Below the pieces are notes generated by a model. The model saw only the letters and a list, made by a program, of their open reading frames with translations. It did no database searches and was not told where the DNA came from. A stretch of DNA of 64,000 bases from Alphaproteobacteria bacterium (GTDB taxonomy: Bacteria; Pseudomonadota; Alphaproteobacteria; Rhodobacterales; Rhodobacteraceae): NCBI GenBank assembly GCA_030427405.1, contig JAUHXK010000009.1:62001-126000 (forward strand). The letters run 5' to 3'. The position numbers and the translations under genes were made by a program. Shown here one piece after another: positions 9,400-18,091 of this stretch; positions within the stretch are counted from its first letter, which is position 1; each line of letters starts with the position of its first letter.

Positions 9400-9503
9400 C
9401 CGGTTCGGCCCCTGTTTCGGCGTTGTTTACAGCAAATTCTTCCATTTTGGCGGGATGTGGTGTTTTCATCGCATGAACAGGGGCTGCGCGGGGGCGTGAT
9501 GCG

Positions 9504-10187
9504 ATGACCGAGTTGTTTGACCAGGCCGTATTCTTCAAATTCCTTGCCGCGGCGCTGGCGATTTTCAATCCGCTCTACAACATCCCGATTTTCCTGAACA
9601 TGACGGCGGGCTATTCCCGGTCCGAGCGGCGGCGCGTTGCGGCGGTCGTCACCATTTCTGTCACCGTCATTGCGCTGGCGGCGGTGGCTGTCGGCGAAGA
9701 GATTCTGTCCGTTTTTGGCATTGATGTTCCGTCCTTTCGGATCGCAGGCGGCCTGATCATCTTTGGGATCGGCATGTCCATGCTGAACGCCGAGGATCGC
9801 GCGCCCGGAGACCAGGCGGCAGTCGCTGCATCAACCGGCGCTGCACAGGACGGCAAGTTGAGCTTTGCAGTCGTGCCGCTGGCCATTCCGCTGACCATCG
9901 GTCCGGGGATGATCGCCACCACGATCGTATTTTCGCACCAGCTTTCGGACGGGGCAGAGATCGTGACCTTGGGGTCGGCCGCGTTGATCGCCTGTGCGAT
10001 TGTCGGGCTTGGTCTGGCTTTTGCGGATCAGATCTCGCGCATGTTGGGGGCGACGGCGATCAATGTCATCACGCGGATCATGGCCATCCTTTTGGTGGCG
10101 GTTTCGATCGAGATGGTCACAACCGGGGTGTTTCACGCGATCGACGCCCATTACCCGCAATTGGCGCCCGGGTCGGCAGGAGGTTAG
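9504..10187 (+). CDS. MarC family integral membrane protein
   Basis: 227-residue polytopic membrane protein with about six hydrophobic helices. The N-terminal motif FNPLYNIPIFLNMT matches the NPIGNIPIF-type motif of the MarC family, and PLAIPLTIGPGMIATTI is the repeat-two counterpart. Substrate and function of MarC proteins are not established. It sits between purC and purS on the same strand. A second, more diverged MarC gene lies at 52785-53423. Confidence 0.85.
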   Translation: MTELFDQAVFFKFLAAALAIFNPLYNIPIFLNMTAGYSRSERRRVAAVVTISVTVIALAAVAVGEEILSVFGIDVPSFRIAGGLIIFGIGMSMLNAEDRAPGDQAAVAASTGAAQDGKLSFAVVPLAIPLTIGPGMIATTIVFSHQLSDGAEIVTLGSAALIACAIVGLGLAFADQISRMLGATAINVITRIMAILLVAVSIEMVTTGVFHAIDAHYPQLAPGSAGG

Positions 10188-10288
10188 ACCTTTGTGCGAG
10201 TTTGGGTTGTTTAGCGGGCAAAGGCACGCTATCCCCGCGGCAACGTAACAGGCCCCGGCCGCGCCGGGACACAGGTGGAGTGACAAAG

Positions 10289-10519
10289 ATGAAGGCACGG
10301 GTGCATGTGATGCTCAAGAACGGGGTTCTGGACCCGCAGGGCGAGGCTGTGCGTCACGCGTTGGGTGCCATGGGCTTTGATCAGGTTCACGGCGTTCGTC
10401 AGGGCAAGGTTATCGACCTGGAACTGGCCGATGGTGCAACCGAGGCTGATGTGACCAAAATGTGCGAAAAGCTGTTGGCCAACACCGTCATCGAACGTTA
10501 CGAGATCGAACTTATCTGA
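10289..10519 (+). CDS. purS: Phosphoribosylformylglycinamidine synthase subunit PurS
   Basis: Small bridging subunit of the three-component FGAM synthase (PurS, PurQ, PurL). 76 residues, a normal length, with the motif [19 protein letters not shown]. The ATG at 10289 is chosen over an upstream alternative at 10202 because the family begins directly with [18 protein letters not shown] lies upstream. purQ follows after 35 bp. purL is not in the window. Confidence 0.95.
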   Translation: MKARVHVMLKNGVLDPQGEAVRHALGAMGFDQVHGVRQGKVIDLELADGATEADVTKMCEKLLANTVIERYEIELI

Positions 10520-10554
10520 GTTCCACACCCAAGTCTGAGCAAGGAGTGTTCGCC

Positions 10555-11223
10555 ATGCGCGCAGCCGTGATCGTTTTCCCTGGGTCCAACTGTGACCGCG
10601 ACCTGGCCGTTGCCTTTGAACAGGCCGGATTCTCGGTTGATATGGTCTGGCACAAGGACCACAGCCTGCCAAGCGGTGTGGACATTGTCGGTGTCCCCGG
10701 CGGGTTTTCCTATGGCGACTACCTGCGTTGCGGTGCGATCGCGGCGCAATCGCCGATCTGCAAGGCCGTTGTCGAGCATACCGAGCGCGGCGGTTATGCC
10801 ATCGGCATCTGCAACGGGTTTCAGGTGTTGACCGAAACCGGAATTTTGCCTGGCGCGCTGCTGCGCAACGCCGGTCTGAAATATATCTGCAAGACTGTGG
10901 GCCTTAAGGTCGAAACCAGCGACAGTGCCTTTACCCAAGGGTATAACGCAGGCGATGTGATCGGAATCCCGATTGCGCATCATGACGGCAACTACTTTGC
11001 CGATGACGCGACGCTTTCGGCGTTGCGCGACGAGGACCGGATCGCCTTTACCTATACCGATAACCCCAACGGATCGCGCGATGATATTGCGGGCATTCTT
11101 TCGCACAACCGTCGCGTGCTTGGGATGATGCCACACCCCGAGCGGGCAGCCGATGAAGGCCATGGCGGCACCGATGGAACGGCGCTCTTCCGCGCATTGT
11201 CGGGTGTCCTGACCCCGGCGTGA
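10555..11223 (+). CDS. purQ: Phosphoribosylformylglycinamidine synthase glutaminase subunit
   Basis: Class I glutamine amidotransferase subunit that supplies ammonia to PurL. 222 residues. The nucleophile is C86 in GICNGFQ, and the His-Glu part of the triad is in [11 protein letters not shown] near the C-terminus. The N-terminus [16 protein letters not shown] is diagnostic; AAGGAG precedes the ATG at 10555. Probably an operon with purS. Confidence 0.97.
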   Translation: MRAAVIVFPGSNCDRDLAVAFEQAGFSVDMVWHKDHSLPSGVDIVGVPGGFSYGDYLRCGAIAAQSPICKAVVEHTERGGYAIGICNGFQVLTETGILPGALLRNAGLKYICKTVGLKVETSDSAFTQGYNAGDVIGIPIAHHDGNYFADDATLSALRDEDRIAFTYTDNPNGSRDDIAGILSHNRRVLGMMPHPERAADEGHGGTDGTALFRALSGVLTPA

Positions 11224-11259
11224 CTTGAGGTCGGCGGCGCGGGGGCGTAGCCTCTGGAA

Positions 11260-13038
11260 ATGAGTTCTAAGCTGCAGTCAGTCTGGGCCGGTGCCCTGGG
11301 ACAATTTCGCGGTGCGCCACTGGGTTGGCGCTTGCGGCTGGCTGTATTGGTGTTGTTGGTGGCGACCGTTGCAACGGTCTGGATCACCAACAGCCTTCTG
11401 ACCAACCGGTTTACCGAATCCACGCGCAACCGGGCCGAACTGCGCCTGGCGCTGTATTCGGGCAACTTGCTGAGCGAGCTGCGCCGCAACGCCATCGTGC
11501 CGCAACTGCTGGCCCGCGATCCGACGCTGATCTCGGCCCTGCAATCCAGCGATTTTTCCCTGTCGACCCAACGGCTCATCTCATTCGTCGAAGAAATCGG
11601 CGCCGCCTCGTTGATGCTGCTGGACCGCGATGGCAGGTCGGTTGCTGCAACCGACCGCAACCGCCTGGGAGAGGCGCACCGCAATACGTCGTATTTCGTG
11701 GATGCGATCAGGTCCAACGCGACGATCTTTTCGGTCATCCCACGCGAATCCGGTGGCTACAGCTTTGTCTATTCCCGCAGGCTGGAAGCCGGCGCCGAGA
11801 TCCTGGGGGTCATCGTTGTCGAGGTGGACCTGCAGAAGTTCGAACGTGCCTGGGCCGGGATTTCGGATGCGGTCATGGTCACGGACAGCACCGGAACGAT
11901 CATCTTGTCCACTGAACCGCAATGGCGCGGCCTGAACGAGGCCGCCGCCATGTTGCGGCAACCTCCGCAAGGGGCGATCCAGCGGGCCATTCGCGCCACC
12001 ACCGACTGGACGGCCCTGCCGCCCGATGCCTACCTGCAGGGCGAGGCGGTCATGCGGATGGAAACCCGCATCCCGTTCCGGGGCTGGCAGATGGCTTCGT
12101 TCACCACCTATTCGTCGATCCGCGAAAAGGTGAACAGTGTTCTGGCGCTGGAAATCATGGGGTTCGCGATTCTTCTGGCGCTGGCCTTTTATGCGCTCAG
12201 TCGCAGGGCGGCGTTGCGCGTGGCCTTGTTTCAGCGCGAGTCGGCGGAGCTTCGCGCATTGAATGCGCGGCTACAGCGCGAAATTGCCGAACGGGAACGG
12301 GTTGAAAAGACGCTGGAAGTTGCCGAACAGACGCTGGCCCAAAGCTCAAAACTGGCCGCGTTGGGCGAGATGTCCGCGGCGGTCAGCCACGAATTGAACC
12401 AACCTTTGGCAGCGATGAAAACCTATCTTGCCGGTGCGCGTCTGCTGTTGCGGCGCAACCGTCCGGAAGAGGCGCTGGCAAGCTTTGGCCGCATTGACGG
12501 CCTGATCGAAAGAATGGGGGCAATTACCCGCCAGCTGAAATCTTATGCCCGCAAGGGGGCGGATGCGTTTTCGCCAGTAAACCTTGGCGAAGCGCTGGCC
12601 TCATCCCTCTCCATGATGGAGCCGCAACTGCGTCAGCGCCACGTCAAGATCACGCAGATTTTGCCCGAAGAACCGGTTGTGGTCATGGGGGATCGGATGC
12701 GGATCGAACAGGTCATGGTCAACCTGTTGCGCAATGCCCTGGATGCAACCAAATCCGTGGCGGAACCCGACGTGGAAATCATTCTGGCCGCCGGTGATAC
12801 AGCGGTTCTGACCGTTCGCGACAATGGCCACGGAATCGAAAATATCGAGAACCTGTTTGAGCCGTTTTATACCACCAAACGACCCGGCGACGGGGTCGGG
12901 CTGGGGCTTGCCATCTCGTCCGGGATCGTGAACGACCACGGGGGACGGCTGACTGCACGCAACGGACAGCACGGCGGTGCGGTGTTCGAGATGCAATTGC
13001 CTATACTGGGAAGTGACGGCCTTGAGGCCGCTGAATAA
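11260..13038 (+). CDS. dctB: C4-dicarboxylate sensor histidine kinase DctB-like
   Basis: Membrane sensor kinase of 592 residues that would sense succinate/fumarate-type acids and phosphorylate the next gene's product. A first membrane helix (about 25-47), a periplasmic double-CACHE-like sensor domain, a second helix (about 300-318), a coiled-coil linker, then HisKA with the phospho-acceptor H377 in SHELNQPLAAMK, and HATPase motifs NLLRNALDA, DNGHGI and GVGLGLAIS. The response regulator follows after 12 bp. No dctP/dctQ/dctM transporter is in the window, so the ligand is inferred from family resemblance only. Confidence 0.85.
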   Translation: MSSKLQSVWAGALGQFRGAPLGWRLRLAVLVLLVATVATVWITNSLLTNRFTESTRNRAELRLALYSGNLLSELRRNAIVPQLLARDPTLISALQSSDFSLSTQRLISFVEEIGAASLMLLDRDGRSVAATDRNRLGEAHRNTSYFVDAIRSNATIFSVIPRESGGYSFVYSRRLEAGAEILGVIVVEVDLQKFERAWAGISDAVMVTDSTGTIILSTEPQWRGLNEAAAMLRQPPQGAIQRAIRATTDWTALPPDAYLQGEAVMRMETRIPFRGWQMASFTTYSSIREKVNSVLALEIMGFAILLALAFYALSRRAALRVALFQRESAELRALNARLQREIAERERVEKTLEVAEQTLAQSSKLAALGEMSAAVSHELNQPLAAMKTYLAGARLLLRRNRPEEALASFGRIDGLIERMGAITRQLKSYARKGADAFSPVNLGEALASSLSMMEPQLRQRHVKITQILPEEPVVVMGDRMRIEQVMVNLLRNALDATKSVAEPDVEIILAAGDTAVLTVRDNGHGIENIENLFEPFYTTKRPGDGVGLGLAISSGIVNDHGGRLTARNGQHGGAVFEMQLPILGSDGLEAAE

Positions 13039-13050
13039 CGAGGTACGACT

Positions 13051-14385
13051 ATGGCACAGGCCATGAAAATCGCCATCGTGGATGATGAACAGGACATGCG
13101 CCAATCGATCAGCCAATGGCTGGCGTTGTCCGGTTACGACACCGAAACCTTTGCCAGCGCCGAAGATGCGCTCAAGGTGTTGGGACCCGATTATCCGGGG
13201 ATCGTGATTTCGGACATCAAGATGCCCGGAATGGACGGGATTCAGCTGTTGAAAAAGCTGATGGGGGCCGACAGCACGCTGCCAGTGATCATGATCACCG
13301 GGCATGGCGACGTGCCCATGGCTGTCGAGGCGATGCGGGTCGGGGCCTTTGACTTTCTTGAAAAGCCCTTCAACCCTGACCGCATGTCCGAACTGGCCAA
13401 ACGGGCCAGCAATGTCCGGCGGCTGACCCTGGATAACCGCGCCTTGCGGCGTGAATTGTCCGGCGGTACGCAGATCATGAACAAACTGATCGGCGCCAGC
13501 CCGGTGATGGAGCGGTTGCGCGAGGATATCCTGGACCTGGGGCAGGCCGATGGTCATGTTCTGATCGACGGAGAAACCGGCACTGGCAAGACGCTGGTGG
13601 CGCATGCGCTGCACGCGGTCGGCAGCCGGGCGGGCAAGAAATTCGTTCTGGTCTCATGTGCCGCCTTGGAAGAAGAGGTGCTGTCCAAACGTCTGTTCGG
13701 GCCGATGATGCCCGAGGATGCGCAACTGCCCGCCATCGAAGAAGCCCGCGGCGGAACACTCGTTCTTGAAGATATCGAGGCGCTGAGTGACACCTTGCAG
13801 GCTCGTTTGCTGAGCGTGATGAACGAACAGGGGACGCCGGCGGAAACCCGGATCGTTGCGATCTCGAACCTGCAAGAGGCCGGTAAAACCTCTGAAGATG
13901 TTCTGCGTCCGGACCTGTTCTATCGCCTTGCCGCGCTGCGGATTACCATGCCGCCACTGCGCCAGCGCGGAGAAGATATCCTGACACTGTTCACCCGGCT
14001 GAGCGAGCAATTCGCCGAGGAATACGGGTGCGACGCACCGCAGGTCAGCGCCCAGGAAGCGGCGCAGCTTTTGCAGGCTCCATGGCCGGGCAATGTGCGT
14101 CAGTTGATCAATATCGCCGAGCGTGCGGTTTTGCAGTCACGTCGCGGATCGGGGACGATTGCCTCGCTTCTGATGTCGGATCACGAGGAGATGCAGCCGG
14201 TGATGACCACCGAGGGCAAGCCGCTGAAGGAATATGTCGAGGCGTTCGAGCGGATGCTGATCGACAATACGATGCGCCGCCACAAGGGGTCGATTGCCTC
14301 GGTCATGGACGAGCTGTGCCTGCCACGCCGTACGCTGAACGAAAAGATGGCCAAATACGGACTGCAAAGGTCGGATTACCTGTAA
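13051..14385 (+). CDS. dctD: DctD-like NtrC-family response regulator lacking the GAFTGA motif
   Basis: 444 residues: receiver domain (1-120, phospho-acceptor D55 in VISDIKMPGMDG), AAA+ domain (about 145-370) and a C-terminal Fis-type HTH (about 400-440). Walker A is GETGTGKT (174-181) and the Walker B region reads GGTLVLEDIE. The GAFTGA loop that contacts sigma-54 should lie between the LFG motif (LSKRLFG) and GGTLVLED, but that stretch is PMMPEDAQLPAIEEAR and the loop is missing. DctD is normally a sigma-54 activator; this one may act with sigma-70 or only bind DNA (inference). Paired with dctB. Confidence 0.85.
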   Translation: MAQAMKIAIVDDEQDMRQSISQWLALSGYDTETFASAEDALKVLGPDYPGIVISDIKMPGMDGIQLLKKLMGADSTLPVIMITGHGDVPMAVEAMRVGAFDFLEKPFNPDRMSELAKRASNVRRLTLDNRALRRELSGGTQIMNKLIGASPVMERLREDILDLGQADGHVLIDGETGTGKTLVAHALHAVGSRAGKKFVLVSCAALEEEVLSKRLFGPMMPEDAQLPAIEEARGGTLVLEDIEALSDTLQARLLSVMNEQGTPAETRIVAISNLQEAGKTSEDVLRPDLFYRLAALRITMPPLRQRGEDILTLFTRLSEQFAEEYGCDAPQVSAQEAAQLLQAPWPGNVRQLINIAERAVLQSRRGSGTIASLLMSDHEEMQPVMTTEGKPLKEYVEAFERMLIDNTMRRHKGSIASVMDELCLPRRTLNEKMAKYGLQRSDYL

Positions 14386-14390
14386 CGGTG

Positions 14391-14464
14391 CCAGAGGGGG
14401 CCAGCCCCCTCTCTTGGCCTTGCGGCCAATTCACGCCCCCGGGATATTTCGGGCCAGATGAAGC
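14391..14464 (+). repeat. Interspersed extragenic repeat, copy 1
   Basis: Begins just after the dctD stop with a GAGGGGG/CCCCCTC hairpin, continues through a GC-rich variable part, and ends with the conserved tail CCCCCGGGATATTT-C-GGGCCAGATGAAGC. The same architecture and tail recur at 32592-32657. The hairpin may double as the dctD terminator. Similar elements are widespread in Rhodobacterales intergenic DNA as far as I recall. Confidence 0.7.
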
Positions 14465-14897
14465 TATCCTGCAGCGCGTTCTTGGGTCGGGATGCAGTTT
14501 GACCATTGTCTTTTCCACAGGACTGCTTTTATTGTGTGCGGACGGGCCGGGCATTTTGTAGCTCAGAAGTCCCGAATCTTTGAGTTTCGCTGCTGATCCG
14601 GTGCCGAGGATCATACCCACGCTGTTCAGCAGACCGATTGTGCCCCTTATGGGGCAGTTGAGTACCTGAGCCCGTTCTGACGGGCGAAAGGAATAAATGG
14701 GCAGGCAGCGGCAACCGCGCCTGTCGGAGAAGAACCGCGATGACGCGCGCGCAACGATTGAGTAAACGGGCAGGGGGCCACAGAGCCAGACCCTGCCGCG
14801 CGCCGTCCGATATCGCCCTGACAAGACACCACCCCAAAAGCGCCTGTCCGCCCGGACAGGTCAGGACAACGCGTTTGGCGCGGTGCACCAAGGACAC
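14465..14897 (+). other. Long non-coding region upstream of RNase E, with hairpins
   Basis: No convincing gene in about 430 bp. Three perfect hairpins are visible: TGCCCC-TTAT-GGGGCA at 14641-14656, GCCCG-TTCTGA-CGGGC at 14670-14685, and CCTGTCC-GCCC-GGACAGG at 14843-14860, the last ending 37 bases before the rne start. In other bacteria the rne 5' UTR is a feedback-control element cut by RNase E; that function here is inference. A GAAAGGAATAAATG at 14687 looks like a start site but opens no plausible long frame. Confidence 0.5.
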
Positions 14898-17705
14898 ATG
14901 GCTAAGAAAATGCTTATCGATGCCACCCACGCGGAGGAAACCCGCGTCGTGGTGGTCGACGGAAACAAGGTTGAGGAGTTTGACTTTGAATCCGAAAACA
15001 AACGCCAGCTTGCTGGCAACATCTATCTTGCAAAGGTAACTCGGGTCGAACCGTCGCTGCAGGCGGCCTTCGTGGATTACGGGGGCAACCGGCACGGGTT
15101 CCTGGCGTTTTCCGAAATCCACCCGGACTATTACCAGATCCCCGTCGCCGACCGCGAGGCGCTGATGGAGGAGGAGCGCGCCTATGCCGAGGCGATGAAG
15201 GCGCGCGACGAGGCCGATGAAGCCAAGCCCAAAAAGCGCCGGTCCCGGTCGCGGACGAAGGCGGCGGATGTAAAAACGGACGATCCGGTTGAAACGCTGG
15301 AAGTATCGTCCGAACCGTCGGGCATGGAGACTATCGACCTGGACATTTCAGGTGACGAAGGTGGGCCTGAGGTTCCCGAGGGCACATCGCCCATGGAAAG
15401 CGTTGCCGAAACGCCGGTTGAAGAACCGGTAGACGCGCCCGACGCAAGCGATGCAGCGCCCGAGCAGGACGCAGCGCCCGAGGCCGAAGCCGTAGAGGCC
15501 GGCGAGCAGGCTGCAGAAGACACAGACGGCGCGCCCGGCGATGACGACGCCGCGCAAGTTGACGACAAGGCGGAAACGCAAGCGGCAGAGGCCGCGGATG
15601 CCTCCGAGCCTGGCGAGGACGGTGCCGATGACGACACCGCGCGCGATGATCGCGCCGACGCAACCTCGAAGGACGATTCGATCGAATCCGTTGCGGATGA
15701 GGATGACAGCGAAGACATTCGCCCGCCGCGCAAGCCGCGTCCGCGTCGTTACAAGATCCAAGAAGTTATCAAGGTGCGCCAGGTTCTGCTGGTGCAGGTG
15801 GTCAAGGAAGAGCGGGGCAACAAGGGGGCCGCGCTGACAACTTATCTGTCGCTGGCAGGGCGCTATTGCGTGTTGATGCCGAACACAGCGCGCGGGGGTG
15901 GTATCAGTCGCAAGATCACCAATGCCGCCGACCGCAAAAAGCTGAAGGACATCGCGTCCGAGATTGACGTGCCGACCGGGGCGGGTCTGATCGTACGGAC
16001 GGCGGGTGCCAAGCGGACCAAGTCAGAGATCAAACGCGACTATGAGTACCTTCAGCGCCTGTGGGAACAGATCCGCGAACTGACCCTGCAATCGATTGCC
16101 CCGTCCAAGATTTACGAGGAAGGCGATCTGATCAAAAGGTCGATCCGTGACCTTTACAACCGGGATATCGACGAGGTTCTGGTCGAAGGCGAGGGCGGAT
16201 ACCGCATCGCCAAGGACTTTATGAAGATGATCATGCCGTCGCACGCCAAGAACGTGAAACGGTACGAAGACGCGCTGCCCTTGTTCGCGCGTTATCAGGT
16301 CGAAAGCTATCTGGCGGGCATGTTCAACCCGACCGTTCAGCTGAAATCGGGTGGCTATATCGTTATCGGTGTGACCGAGGCGCTTGTGGCGATCGACGTG
16401 AACTCGGGCCGGGCGACCAAGGAAGGCTCGATCGAGGAAACCGCGCTTAAGACCAACCTTGAGGCTGCCGAGGAAGTAGCGCGTCAGTTGCGTCTGCGTG
16501 ACCTGGCCGGTCTGATCGTCATCGACTTTATCGACATGGACGAGCGCAAGAACAACGCCTCCGTTGAAAAGCGCCTTAAGGATAAGCTGAAAACCGACCG
16601 GGCCCGTATTCAGGTGGGCCGGATCTCGGGGTTTGGCCTGCTGGAGATGAGCCGTCAGCGTTTGCGCCCCGGCATGATCGAGGCCACGACGCAGCCCTGT
16701 CCGGCGTGCCATGGCACCGGCCTGATCCGCTCGGACGACAATATGGCGCTGTCGATCCTGCGTCAGATCGAAGAGGAAGGCACACGCCGCCGGTCGCGCG
16801 AGGTTCTGGTGCGCTGCCCGGTCAGCATCGCCAATTTCCTGATGAACCAGAAACGCGAACATATCGCCCAGATCGAGGCCCGTTACGGGTTGTCCGTCCG
16901 TTTGGAGGGTGATGTTCACCTGGTCAGCCCGGACTTCTCGATGGAGAAATTCAAGACGGCAAGCCGGGTCGTGCCCGAGGCGACGGCGCCGGTCGTATCG
17001 GTTGATGCCTCGTTGATGGACCTGGTCGACGCATCCGAAGACGACGCCGAAGAAGAGGTGCAGGCAGAAGAGGAAGCCAAGCCCAAGCGCAAACGCCGTC
17101 GGCGTCGCCGCAAGAAGGGCAACAATTCCGGCGATGCGCCTGAGGCATCCGGCGATCAGGACGAAGCGTCGGCAGACGTCGAAGCAGGCACCGCCAAGGC
17201 AGAGCCGAGCGAAACGCAGGCCGAGGCCAAGGATGAAGGCGAAAGCCCCGAGGTGGCGGCTGAGGCCGAACAACCGGCCAAGCCCAAGAAACGCCGCGCA
17301 CCGCGCCGCCGCAAAAAGGATGAGGACACCGCCAAGGATGCGGCAAACCCCGACAGCACCGTCGAGGATACGCCCGTTGCAACCGATGGCACCGAAGCTG
17401 CAAGCGCGTCAGAGCCTGCGGAGGATACCCCCACCGCCGATGTGGTCGAGGTCAACGCGACCGACGCGGGTGCTGAACCCGACAGTGGCGACGCCGCCGC
17501 CGAGGCGGACGAGGCCACCGTCGAGGCCACCGAGGCAGACGCCGAAACCCCGGAAACCCAGGCAGAGGCGCAGGACACGACCGAAGAGGTCGCAGCCCCG
17601 GTTGTTGAAGCCGAGCCGGAAATGGCGACTGCAGCGGCAGAGCCGGAACCTGAACCGGCACCGGCCAAACCCAAGCGCCGAGGCTGGTGGTCCCTGGGTC
17701 AGTAA
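14898..17705 (+). CDS. rne: Ribonuclease E
   Basis: Essential endoribonuclease of mRNA decay and rRNA processing, scaffold of the degradosome. 935 residues. The S1 domain begins at about 35 but is split by a roughly 190-residue acidic Glu/Ala/Asp-rich insertion (about 95-285), a known alphaproteobacterial feature, and resumes at RRYKIQEVIKVRQVLLVQV. The DNase I-like catalytic site is at VAIDVNSGR and IVIDFIDM; the zinc-link is CPACHGTG. The C-terminal 230 residues are low-complexity Ala/Glu with basic RRRRRRKK blocks, ending in GWWSLGQ. ATG at 14898 preceded by AAGGA. Confidence 0.95.
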   Translation: MAKKMLIDATHAEETRVVVVDGNKVEEFDFESENKRQLAGNIYLAKVTRVEPSLQAAFVDYGGNRHGFLAFSEIHPDYYQIPVADREALMEEERAYAEAMKARDEADEAKPKKRRSRSRTKAADVKTDDPVETLEVSSEPSGMETIDLDISGDEGGPEVPEGTSPMESVAETPVEEPVDAPDASDAAPEQDAAPEAEAVEAGEQAAEDTDGAPGDDDAAQVDDKAETQAAEAADASEPGEDGADDDTARDDRADATSKDDSIESVADEDDSEDIRPPRKPRPRRYKIQEVIKVRQVLLVQVVKEERGNKGAALTTYLSLAGRYCVLMPNTARGGGISRKITNAADRKKLKDIASEIDVPTGAGLIVRTAGAKRTKSEIKRDYEYLQRLWEQIRELTLQSIAPSKIYEEGDLIKRSIRDLYNRDIDEVLVEGEGGYRIAKDFMKMIMPSHAKNVKRYEDALPLFARYQVESYLAGMFNPTVQLKSGGYIVIGVTEALVAIDVNSGRATKEGSIEETALKTNLEAAEEVARQLRLRDLAGLIVIDFIDMDERKNNASVEKRLKDKLKTDRARIQVGRISGFGLLEMSRQRLRPGMIEATTQPCPACHGTGLIRSDDNMALSILRQIEEEGTRRRSREVLVRCPVSIANFLMNQKREHIAQIEARYGLSVRLEGDVHLVSPDFSMEKFKTASRVVPEATAPVVSVDASLMDLVDASEDDAEEEVQAEEEAKPKRKRRRRRRKKGNNSGDAPEASGDQDEASADVEAGTAKAEPSETQAEAKDEGESPEVAAEAEQPAKPKKRRAPRRRKKDEDTAKDAANPDSTVEDTPVATDGTEAASASEPAEDTPTADVVEVNATDAGAEPDSGDAAAEADEATVEATEADAETPETQAEAQDTTEEVAAPVVEAEPEMATAAAEPEPEPAPAKPKRRGWWSLGQ

Positions 17706-17709
17706 AGCG

Positions 17710-17736
17710 AAAGGCGGGCCGATTGCCCGCCTTTTT
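17710..17736 (+). terminator. Intrinsic terminator after rne
   Basis: AAAGGCGGGC and GCCCGCCTTT form a 10-bp stem with loop CGATT, running into TTTTT. It starts 5 bp after the rne stop and lies between rne and the convergent tusA-like gene, so it may serve both. Confidence 0.85.
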
Positions 17737-17752
17737 CGATTCTGCGCGGGTG

Positions 17753-17986
17753 TCAGCCCGATTTCTGGATGACGTAGACTTGATGTCCGTCTGCCTCTTC
17801 CTGGCTGAGCAGCTTGTGCCCCGCCTGAGTACAGAAATGCGGAACATCAATGATCGCGGCCGGATCGTCGGCAAGCACGCGCAAGCGGCCGCCTGCGGGT
17901 AAGGATTTCAACCGCTTTCGGGCTTTGAGTACCGGCAGCGGGCACAACAGGCCCAGCGCGTCCAGGGTTTCGATATCAGTGGTCAT
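17753..17986 (-). CDS. TusA-like sulfurtransferase (SirA/YeeD family)
   Basis: 77-residue cytoplasmic protein with the family motif GLLCPLPVLKARKRL; the Cys of CPxP carries sulfur as a persulfide. TusA proteins relay sulfur for tRNA thiolation, molybdenum cofactor or sulfur oxidation; which applies here is unknown. The window also encodes MnmA, the tRNA thiolase TusA feeds in E. coli, but far away. I take the ATG at 17986 rather than one three codons upstream. It is convergent with rne. Confidence 0.82.
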   Translation of the reverse strand: MTTDIETLDALGLLCPLPVLKARKRLKSLPAGGRLRVLADDPAAIIDVPHFCTQAGHKLLSQEEADGHQVYVIQKSG

Positions 17987-18091
17987 GCGCCACAAGTATT
18001 TTGCCGATGCGACCGTGTCCAGCGCCTGAGCACGCGGATGTGACCGAATAGCCCCGTGACCTTGTCTGCGCGATACCCTATGTGCTGAGGC

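Noticed and set aside
16023..17273. 416-codon open frame antisense to rne
   Set aside because: Shadow of the biased codon use of rne; Gln/Arg/His-rich with no family resemblance and no ribosome binding site.
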